Part shown: positions 23,401 to 35,400 of the stretch, piece after piece
Numbering within the stretch: position 1 is the stretch's first letter
Layout: every line of letters begins with the position of its first letter
Assembly: GCA_035048485.1 (NCBI GenBank)
Contig: CM068583.1
Coordinates: 22,605,341 to 22,669,340 of the forward strand
Direction: 5' to 3'
Length of the DNA stretch: 64,000 nucleotides
Origin: Pteria penguin
Lineage: Eukaryota > Mollusca > Bivalvia > Pterioida > Pteriidae
Program-made: the position numbers and the translations under genes
Notes under the pieces: generated by a model
The model's input: the letters and a program-made list of their open reading frames with translations, nothing else
What the model was told of the DNA's origin: nothing
Databases searched by the model: none

Positions 23401-26400
23401 TTTTGGACTTTGTTATTTTAATGCATTAAAGAGTTATTATTTTCTTTTAGTAAACATTGATGCATTCATTTGGTTTCATTTAATCATTTCTATGGTAAGG
23501 AATGCTGGTGCGAAGGAATTTTTTCAATATCTAGATTTTTGAATTTTTTATGAATTTTTTAAGACTTCCAAGAAAAGGGGGGGGGGACAATTTTTCATAT
23601 CTTCAACTTGATCTACAGAACAACTTGAAGGATTGTGATAAAATTGGGTAGGATGCAAGTACTCATAGTCCTTTTGAAAGGTTTTGTTTTTTGTGCAGAT
23701 CATCCAAATTGGTTAACAGATAATGCCACCATGTCTAAAAGTAGGTCTCACAATGGTACATATACCACTTGGTAATTGAAATATGAAGAGTAGCGGTTCA
23801 AATCTAGCTGTGGTCAAAAAATTTTTTTTTTTTTTTTACACATCTAAATAAGTTTTTAGATGTTTCTCAACACTCAACATATGAAATTAGGAATTTTACG
23901 TTTAAGACTTCCCAAAAAAAAAGGAGGGGGGGGGGGGGTTGGCCATTTTTCACATTTTCAACTTTTTCTACAAAACTGTTTGAAGGATTTTAATAAATCT
24001 TGGTAGAAATAAGTCACTTATGATCCTCTTCAAATTCTGTTGTTTTCGTCCAGACCTCTTTACAGGTGGCGCCACCATAGTCAAGAGTAGGTCACAAAAG
24101 AGTTCCCTCGTTTAACAATATTCTTTTTCATACGGGCTGTATACAGAGACAAACAGAATGCATAGAAATGATCTAGAGGGATGAGTGAAGATGTATTGTC
24201 AGTTTGGTTCCCTTCCAAAATCAAATTTTAGAATTTTTTTCGACATTTCTTTGGACTTGGTGATTCAATGCAGAAAAAAGTGTCATATTTCCTAGTTAAT
24301 TGATAATGATGATTTCTTATGGACTATTGTGATCATAATTATGGTAAGGATTGTTACTTTGAAAGAATTTTGTCAATATCTCAATTTTTGGATTTTCTAT
24401 GAATTTTTTAAGACTTCCAAATGAGGGTGTATAGGAACAATTCAATCACATTTTTCACTTCTGCTGTTATACCACATGAAAGATTTTAATGAAACATGGA
24501 ATACATGAAGTACTAAAAGTCCTCTATCAATTTGGTAAATTTCATCCAAATTGGTTAACAGATAATGCCACCATGTCTAAAAAGCAGTTCTCACAATAGT
24601 ACATATACCACTTGGTAATTGAAATATGGAGAGTAGCGGTTCAAATCCAGCTGTGGTCAAAATTTTTTTTTCATTTCTTTACACATCTAAATAAGTTTTT
24701 AGATGTTTCTCAACACTCAACATATGAAATTAGGCAATTTTAAGTTAGATCTGGACAATATTTAAAACAATTGTTGTTCATGACCCAGACTTGAAATCAG
24801 TCAACAAAAGGCCCCACCTAAAGAAAATGACTAACTTGTTGCCCTGAATGACTTCTTGCAGAGACAAAGGAAATGCTTAATATCAAAATCACCTGAATGG
24901 ATGTGCAAAAAAGTGTTGTTTTTTATTCTAGCCTGAAATAAAATTTGACATATTTTCAACATCTGTGTTGACTTAGTCACATTAATGCAAAAATAAATGA
25001 ATTCTTCCTTCATGCATGACTGATAATCTAGGTACTCAGGTGAGCGATATAGGCCCACTTGGGCCTCTTGTTTAAGAAGTGAGGATTATTGTAACCAAAT
25101 GTGCCACTGAAAATGAGATCACTTTGAAATCACTAGAATAAAGTTTTTATTACCTTAAACAGGAAGCAGGTATCAAGTGTATTGTCTTTGAGTGTAGTTT
25201 CTTTGCACATGTCAGTAATACAAGGATTTTGATTGTGGGTCATTATTTTGCCATTAATGATTCATTAGAAGTAAATACTGTTCTATTATATTGTCAATAT
25301 TTTAACCAGTCATTATCTGAAAAAATAAATGACCTTATTATTTGTACACATGACAATTCTGACAGTTACCACTTGTCAAGTGGTACATATCTGAGACGAC
25401 TGTCTTTTATGATGGTTTACTATCAGTCAATCAGATTGCAAGAATTTTAATTTAGGTATGGTAAATGTTTTAAATATATATGTATATATGCATGTTTTTA
25501 ACATTGAGTTTTAAACTTTCATTTTATTAGAAAAAAAAAATAATCACCATAGTTTGAATTGTTGTTAAAATATCTCAATGTCAACAATGTATGTGATGAA
25601 TTGTACTTTTATTTATCTTGTACAGGAATTACCTTCAGACTCGAAATCTATTGACCAAGTGCTACAAACACAGAAGGACATAGAGTAAGTAAAACACAGT
25701 CTGAAGTACAATGCAAATGCTCTGGATTTTATAATAGGATACTGATAGAGAAATAATTTCATTAACCTCTTTATAATTGGTAATTTTTACTTAGTGTTTA
25801 AAACTAATGATTGTTACATTGTAGAAGACAGAAGCGGGAATTGGAAGCTAGACTGAAACAGTTGGAACACACTCAAAAACTCCTGAATCAAAGTGCTAGA
25901 GACCACATGTCTGAGCAAGGTTTCCAGACAATACCACAGGCTACCACTGCAAGACGTCCTCCACTAACACATCAGCCAGACAGGCACCAAGCAAGTCTAC
26001 CCAATGGGTACCCAGCCCACCTTACCAATGGTTTCGCTGTAAATTCTGGTCCATTACAACCGCAGATAAATGGATTTCACACTGACCATCCTTTACATTC
26101 TGTGATGAATGGACATCCAAGCACCATGCATTATGGCACCTCCATTCCTCAAATGTCCAATGGATATAGAATTCCACCCACCTCACATCTTCATCAACAA
26201 TCACATGGTTTTACTGTTGCAGAACCAGGACCACATAGTCAGTTTAGACCAATACCTCCAAGTGTTCCAGGTGCACAACCAGGGTTTCCAACTCCTGAAG
26301 ATCCATTTTCCTCTGACTCATCCTCCAGTCAGTTCAAGCCACCCAAGCTGGCATCTTCAGGACCTTTTTCTTCCACAGTTCCAACAGAAGTTCCAAGAAC

Positions 26401-29400
26401 ATTTATCACACCTTCTTTACCTATTCCTTCCACCATATCCATGTCAATACCTACTCATAGTGAGAGAACAAGTGACCATTTAAAAAAGGTTAGGGAATAT
26501 CAGTTGTCTTTGCTTCAGAAGCATGAACAAAGTAAGAAAATTCTAGCAGAGACACGTGCAGAAATAGAACAAAGACGCCAGGAATTAATAGAGCGTTTCC
26601 CACAATTAGAACTTAAGTCTCAGGATAGTGACTCAAGTAAAAGTGTCACACATGATATTACTGTACCAAACACTCAAAGTGTGGAGGTTATGAAAGAACC
26701 AAGATTATTAACAGGAAGTTCTCTATCTCCAAACAAAGCAGCCATGTCCTCCTTGTTATCCCAGCTTGCATCCCAGCCTTACTACTCCTCCCGTCTTTCT
26801 CAACCTCTCCAGTCTGAAGAAGGTCAGCAAGCAAGGCTTGATCAGAAGACTGATAAAAATGCTGACAAGAAAAGAGACAATGTAAGAAAGTCTTTGCCTT
26901 TCGATAATGATGACACCATTCATGCTACACCAGATGTAAGTCACAGGGGCAGGGGACTGTTTGGACCAAGTCCAGGGTCTACTACGGATGATTTCAATGA
27001 TACTGTTTTGTCATCTTCCACCGAGCACGGAAGTCCTGCATTACCAGGGGGAAGAAGTTCTGGGTATACAACTGGTACAGAGTCTGAACAGGACAAATCT
27101 TTGCTAAATGTTGCTAAAGAGAGAAATGATTTTTTCGAGAAAAGGCAAATTGAATTGAAAAAACAGCTTGAAGAAATTCAAAGACAGAAAGAAGAAATTC
27201 TTCAGAGGCATCAAGTCGGGCATTTGGAAATCAAGGCCAGTAATTCTTTACCTAAACCATTGGTTCAAGAGCAACCAAAACAGATAGTTGAGAGACCTAA
27301 ACCAGTGCAATTGCAGGACTATCATGCAGATGGTGAGTTTTATGAAATTTAATTTTTCTTTAAAATTTGTAGAACTACATTTCAAGACACCATGTTTTCA
27401 AAAGAAAATAGTCTCAGAAAATAAATATAAAAAATGATACACAACTGAATAACATGCATATAATGAATTGTTGTCTGCTGTATTTAAAACGAATACAGGG
27501 CTTTAAAATATTATGCATTTCCCTCCCTTAGAACATTTTTTCAAATGACATATTTCTTATCAAAGTTTCTATTTTAGTAGATTCTTCTGAGACAGACACA
27601 AGTCTAGACCTATCAACTTCTCCAGTGACAAGTCAACAAATTAAGAAGCCTGGTCAGCTTCTGGAGCAGCATCAACCACATCAACTGAGTACCATCCAAG
27701 AAGTGGACTCCCCCAGCAGTACCCGACATTCAGCTCGAACCTTGTCAGGTCATCCTAGCCTGTCATCCAGTCAGCGTAGCTCTCTATCCAGGACTTCAGT
27801 AGAGGCTCCACATCCTGCTACAATTCCTGAGGAAAGAGACCCCTCTCCAACTGAGCGCCGTGCAGTGGGAGATCTTGTTGACACTCCCCCAACACAACAC
27901 CGTACAGTAGGTGACACTGGCTATCAGACGTCACAGCTACAGGAAGTTATGGCTAGAGCAGCCGAGTTAAATCCGACACTGTTAGAGAATCTGAGGCGAC
28001 AAACAAACGATGTGTTCTACAGTCTGAAAGAAGATGATTCCGTAGATAGTTCACATAAACATAGCTTGCTATCCCTATCAACAGGGCCCATAACTCCAGA
28101 TTCTCTTTCTACCGGTAAGTTCTCATTTGGGTAGGTTTTGTTCATTGTCAATACGCATGTGTAATTCCTGATTCTATTTCTACTCCTCCGATTTTATTTT
28201 GAAACTGTACCATGGTAATATCAATTATTTGCTTAGTTTGTCCATTAGTTGATCCACTTCTGAAAGTATTCTTTTTTTCCAACAATACACAGTAGATGTA
28301 ATATCAAACTACAGCTTCAAAGTGAATAAATTGTGTATTACATTTGAATATGGCATATACAAATTTTATTTAATTTCTGAATTTGGTGTGTTGTAGGTCC
28401 ATTAGAGGGGAGAGAACTTTCAGGTGCAACCATCAATAGTTATAATAGTCCTGCATCAGAATACTCTGCCTTGAAACCCATGAAAACTGCGGGACAGATT
28501 AGTTCAGACACTTCACACCTCAGTGGGAAATCCTGGGCTGAGGAATTGGCAGTTTACAATGGATCATTTCATCCTCCTGAGGAAAGAGCTTCACTTGAAA
28601 CTGAGGCTTCCTTCAAACCAATGAAACAATCACTAGATAGTGACATCAGCCAGGTTGAAAAAAGTGCGGATAGAAGTTATAAAGTACTTCATTTTACTCC
28701 AAGAGAAGATACTAGTAGATCATTAGATATGAAAAGTATTGAAGAAAAGAGTCCTTCCCTGACAGATATGAGAGCATCAGAATTATCGCAGTATTCGATG
28801 TCTGAGGATGATTCTTCTCATAGGAACTCTGATACTAATTCCCCTAATGTGAGAGCATCAGAGCTATCCCAGTACCCTATATCTGGAGAAGCTTCACCAC
28901 TCAGTGAGTCTAGCAAGCAGTCGGCTTCTATGCAGTCCAACAAGGATAATGACATTATGCCAAGTCTGGCTTCTACAATGACAGAAAGTATTCAATCCTG
29001 CTCCAGTACCTATATGGACATTAAAGGTGATAATGGTGTCCTGAGTACGAGAGATTTTGACTTCATTGGCAGAGGTAACAAATTTCAAATGGAGACTGAC
29101 ACAAGGAAAAGTGAAATCTCGGAAAAACCTGACACTACTCAAAACTTCAGTGGTGCTCTTGAATTCACGAGTACACCAAATGCAAAAGAAGGGGGGATGA
29201 AAAATAACCGTCTTTCACAAGTGTCGCAATACACGATTTCTCCAGAGGAGAGTAAGATTCAGGCTGGATCTAATTACATGCCACAATCTCATAGTGGACA
29301 TTTCGCACATGTTAAAGTAGGATCTGATCATTCTTTTGGTGTTGTTTCTACTCACCCTCAGGCTTTCACAACAGTTTCCGCACCAAATTTTCTATCCAGA

Positions 29401-32400
29401 GTCTCTGAAGAGAGTTTAGACTCCGGGAAAAGCTTTGAATCAACATCAAAGAATATGATAAGAATGAAAGAAGACTCTTCATTAAGTCAGTATACAGATC
29501 CCTCCTCAACAGAACAATTATCATTGACTCAAATTACTCTGGAACCAAATTCCTTCGTCACTAAACCAGACAGGACATCACTCAGTCAGTTCACACTCAA
29601 CTCGAGTCCTGACTCCTCAGGAAAGGATAACTCTTCTCTCAGTCAATACAGTATGGGCAGCTCATATAACAAGCTGTCAGATACAAATAATTCTAATAAT
29701 CAGGCCGCAAGTGGACTCAGTAATGGGGAGGAAGAAGATGACGCCTTTGTGGAAAAGAAGTTTGCTAATTTGGACCAACTAATACGAGAATCAAAGGATT
29801 TGATAACGAAGCATAAAGAAATGATTGGCAGGAACAAAGCATTTGATTCGAGTAACAGTGCAGATTTGCCTCCTCCTCTTCCTATGTCAAGTCCACCTAA
29901 GGATCTTGAACGCAGTGCTGACATGGAGGAGTCAACCCAGAACTTTGGAAAGGATTTGGATCAGAAGCAGGAGGAGGATTCCATGCAATTTAGTCGAGAT
30001 CCCCTTAGTCAGTTGACTGATTCAAATTATATGCTGGATCTAGATAAGGTAAGTCTAAATAATATCAACAAGGTAAACTCTCCTCAAATGAAACAGATGG
30101 ATAACTTTAACTTCCGGTCAAGTGTGCTGAAGTTTCATCTTAAGTTTTTGTATGTAACTTGACCCCTTTCATATTGTTTATGGTGAGCTTTAAATTGTAT
30201 ATTCCCATTCTTGGAATGCACTACTTTTTCCCTGAAATGAAAAATACGGTACTTTCTAGGCAGAAAAAAAGAATGGAGATAAATAGTTGATATTAAAAAC
30301 AGTAATATTTGTTGTCATAATTGATGAAGTTTTCTCAAGGTATAGATTATAGGTTGCAGAAAAATTGCATAGCAGTACACATAATATTCATCCCTGTAAT
30401 TTATCTCGAAAATTTAATGTTAAAATAGTAGTTAATGTAGAGTTTATCAGCAGTTTATATACTTTCATTTAGAACTGAGTTTGCTTATTCCTTTTTGTAC
30501 CGTGTTTTAAATGTTCAAAAAAAGTTATTATCATCTCTTATCATTGAAGTTAGGACAAGAGAGTGGAATTACTGATGAACCTGATTTGACCTTGGTGAGT
30601 TCCACTCATGATACTAGCAATTTAGGGGATATCACAAACAGATCGGAGGATGCAAGTGCAATGCTAGGGGAGGTTACTCACAGATCTGATAATGCAAGTT
30701 CAGCAAGCGACTCCGTCCTGTCTTTCGAGCAACATGAGCAAAGTATGCGGAGTACCCCAGATAAGGAGTTACTGGAAAATCAGGACACAAGAAGAGGTGA
30801 GTGATAGGGAATCTCTTTTATATTCCGAGTATTGAGTTTTATCTACAGGAAGCATTGCAAAACAATTTTCACTTACTGCAGAGAGTAAGTTTACTGAGCA
30901 AGTCTGATACAATCCTGAAAACTGTTCATACTTAATGTATTGTTATAGATATATGTGATTTCTTCCATGTTGAAATGTGTAAATTATAATTAATATTTCA
31001 AAAAGATGGGAATATTAAAATAAGAAAACGAATAGAGGAATGCATAGGTTTACAGTACATGTACCATCACTGAATGGTTTATAGGACTGATCTACATTTT
31101 TGCTCTTTGGTACTAAATTTTCTTGTTTTTTCCTTCTTTTCGTTTTTTATTTAGTTTAGATAATTTATATAAGTCTCTATAATATGCTGTGATATATGCT
31201 ACAGAGATTTCTTTCTCCTATAGCACACCTTTCTCTTCTGTCTCCCTTTCCTCGCATGCTTCCTAAAATGAGTGTTGGTGTATACAAAGAAAAACCGAGG
31301 GGTGAGGACCTATGTGTGGCAGAATTGTGCTTCTTATGTCATAATATTTCATCCACTGTCTTACACACTGTCACATGCCAGCAACTTACCATTTTACAAT
31401 CTTGCGTGTGTGTCCGATCATTGGTTCATTTAACAGGATTTTAATTTATTGTAAAAGATTTTTCAGACTTGAATATATACTAGCGATTAAAGCGTAATGA
31501 AATAATAAGGTATCTATTAATAATATGATTGTCTCCTTAAATAACAAGGCTAACTAATTCTTATAGATATATTGGAAGAGAAAATTAATGTAACCAAATT
31601 AATATGCATAGAATTAATTCACAAGTATAAAGCTCAACTTTTGAGTACACTTAATACTGGAAGAAGAATAATATCAGAACAGCTTGTTGCCAAATTTTAA
31701 CAGTCATTTATTGAAAAAGTCGAATTGTGCATTGCTTGCATAGTATCAAAAGCCATAAAATGCTCACTCTGTGTGTCTGTTTCCATTGCCCTGCCCTAAC
31801 TATCTTGGTAGACATTTTCTTTGGAATGATGCTCTCCAGCTAAAACGTAGATAATAGTCAGGTATTCAGTATTTATTACAGATTATTATTAATTACAGGC
31901 CTCTTTTTTTTATGATGTTGAAGACAATTTCTTGCATTTTTGTTTACCCAAACAGAACAAGACATCATATTGAATGATACTTATTTATAACGATTGTGTT
32001 ATTGTTCATTTCCCATTTTCTCACTACTCCCACACACTTTGAAGTGGCTTTTCATAAGCTTTATGTTAACTGAGGTAACAAATCACTTGAGTACTATTGT
32101 CTTTTCATCCAACATCATTTTTGCCTTTACATTTGCAAGCAGAGTGAATCTTCCTTGGTGAATGATTTATTATAATATTAGTCTGCTTGAAAATGACTAA
32201 ACATAATTTAAATCAACACTATGTGTAAAGTATATCATATTTACAGTTGAACTTCCATAACACTAATATTGAAACTCAAAAGAACCCTCTGAAATTCAAT
32301 GTAATCATGTGATCCAGAGTGCTCATACGAATTAAAACAGAGAAACTTCAAAAATTCAAACTTCTACAAACTTGAAATGTTTTCAAAGTTCTCTTACACT

Positions 32401-35400
32401 TTAGCATTCTGAGTTCAACTGTAATTATTCCAGTAATTGTCAAAATCTGAAAAGCATATCATATTTTTCACAGACACTCTATACTTATACTAGGTGTATA
32501 TTGTATTCAACTTTCCAATCTTTTAAAGTTTTATTCAAAAGTTATAAATGTTTTATTCAAAAATTATATAATGAAATAGATAAAGTTATTAGGAAAGTTC
32601 ATAGGCCTATGTGTTTTCAGGACTATAAAATGTCCACTGTTATCGATTCTTTAACCAAAGTGTTTCAAAAATATGCTATATGTGAATATTATCTTTTAAA
32701 TGAAACATATAACAATAAATCCTTTAGATGCTGGAATGCATGTAGAAAGAGATGCTGGAGAAGAAAATGTATTCAGAGCTGTTCCAGCAATGGTCAGCCC
32801 AACATTAGCACTATCCATGAAGTTTGACAGCAGTCAACAGCAGTTCACAAAGCCCCCAGTCTCATGGTCTATCGAAGATGAAGATACAAAAGCAGGTTCA
32901 GGATTAGATTTGAAATCAGATGCCCCACCAATCGTGAGCAAAGTGATAGTTCCCAGTAAGAAAACCGAGTCCAACCAAAAGAGTGCACCATCAGATAAAT
33001 CGGGCTTAAACAGAGCATTACAACCTCGTAATTCCATGGATTCCACCAACAAAAAACCAGAAACTCCGGCATCTTCAAGTAAATCAACTAAAGCAATGAG
33101 TCTGGGAGATTTTCTCACGTCTAGCAAAAAAGAGTCAACATCTATCCTTGGAAAACGTCCCACTAAGCAACCACCTGCAGTTAAGCCTAAACCTCAGCGT
33201 CGTGCTGCTTCCTCTACTGATTGCTATAATGCCACAGCAAGCGGTCCTTCCATGGTGGTGCCCACCCCTTCAGAACTTTCTAAAACCTTGTCTTCCTGGA
33301 AGAAAAGTAGAGGTGTCAGACCAGGTCTGTATTGTATCTGTAATGTCAGATTTATTTAGTTTTGGAATACATGTAGTAGTTAATTTCTTGGTTTTCAGTA
33401 CAATCATTGGGGGATCACATTCCAAATTGTGCCTTTATGTGTTGGATTTTAGTTACCACATGTTTCCATGTCACTACTCTATTGAGAAACTTAAGATATG
33501 ACAACTTCTAGAAAGCCGCCAATTAAAAACTCAAGGACCTTATTGCACCCTTTCACTCTTGCTTTGTCAGAGTTACATTTCAATCAATATGAGAAAGTTT
33601 ACCATTGTACCAGAAGATAGATGATGGTTTTCTCCACGTGTTTGATTCCCTGGCACTAAACTCTGACCACCACCATAGAGACGAAACTATCTGGCAGCAG
33701 TTTGAGACATTAGACAAAGATACATATTATCTATATAGAAGAAAATCTGTTCATTTGTGATGTTTAGTTTAGACTGGACTTCGAAGTTTTCTATCAACAT
33801 CTGCTACATCATAACGATTTATTTTGGGCATTTAGCTGTTTTGTTGTCTGTACAGTTTCTTTTGATACCTAACTTAATTCCTAAGCACTGTAGAAGCATA
33901 GATTAGATTCAGCAAATTAATGTCCATATATGGAGTGCTTACATTTGACAGTCCTATGTCAAGAGTTTCGGTTTCATGTAGTACTCTATCCTAGACAGTT
34001 TAATTTGTGCTTAATAAATTATGCAGATACATTGCTCAAGCAGAAGAAACTGCTTTTTCATTAAATGTTGTAACATGTTGTATGATGAATTATAATATGT
34101 AATTTCATCTTCCCAAATAGGTCCTGCTCCACCCACTCATTCCAGGGAGCTTCCACAGACCTCAACAAGAATGTCACAAGACTCCCTATCCAAGTCCAAT
34201 GAGGAAAAACCTTATGAACATAATATGAGGTATTTCTGGCAAAAACAAAACTAAACACCAACAAACACCATTTTCTGAAAATAGACTAGATTTCTGTCAG
34301 ATCCTCCTTTTGTATATTCAAGATGTTATTTGCTTTAGTATTTGCAAAATAAAACCCTTCCTAGAATTTATACCAAACTTAGCATAAGCTGAACTTCCTA
34401 AGAAGCATCCCAACTTTCCTTGTTCCTACCTTTGATTGCATGACCTACAATTTTATATTTATTAATCAAATCCCACTAGATGCAGAGTTCTTTTTCTTTC
34501 TTTTGATTCCCCTTTTCCCATAGTATTTTCTCCATGTACTGTGCTTCAGCAAGCTCCTTAGCAAAGGTACTAGTTGTAATTCTTCATATGTAGCATAAAC
34601 TTACAATAGAGAGATACAATCTTCTCAAGATGGAACATTCCTCTGCTGATTTTCTACTAATGACATTTTCCAAAGGATAAAAAGATTTTTATCAGATTGT
34701 AAGCAATTTCTTATTTCCTGATATCATACAGGAATTAGAGTATTTCATCCTTGTTTGAGTTATCTTTCATCATAGAGGAATGTACCACCTTAAAGTATAC
34801 AAAAGTCTGAATGTTATACAATTCATACTTTATCAAGCATAAGAAACAATTAGCATGCATTTACATAATTCTATTTTTCTATTGGCCTACGAGGAGCAAT
34901 GAGATGTAATGTTATATGTTTTATTGCAAGATATATTTTAGTTCATTAACCTCATTAATTTGATATTTTCTTTGTAATAAATTAAGTCCATTGTTTTTGC
35001 AATTGTATAATAATTATACACAAATAACTTATTTGTAAGGAAGTATCTTTGTCATAACCTGATTAAATGTCAAGGAGGTAGGTAACCTCTGGCTTCCATA
35101 TTGCAATATGTACTGAACAAGAGTTGTCAGAGGATGATAGAGCTCACTGGTGACAACCAAATTTAAATAGCAAAAGTTTTTTTGTAAGTAGGTCACTCTT
35201 AAAAGTCAAGGTCAAAATGTAAGAAATTTGGAAGGTCTTGTTACAAGGAATACACACATGAAATATTTAAAGCCATATCCCTTACTGTTCATAAGTATTA
35301 CTAAAGTTAATTTTTTTTAAGTAGGTCAGACTTCAAGGTCACAAGGTCAAAAATTTTGGTATCCAAGGTCTCAATCTGATTAAAACCATATCTTTATTCC

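Noticed and set aside
26109..26483. Second plus-strand open frame inside CEP295 exon 14
   Set aside because: It is a shadow of the real frame. Pro/Ser/His-rich codons keep the shifted frame open.
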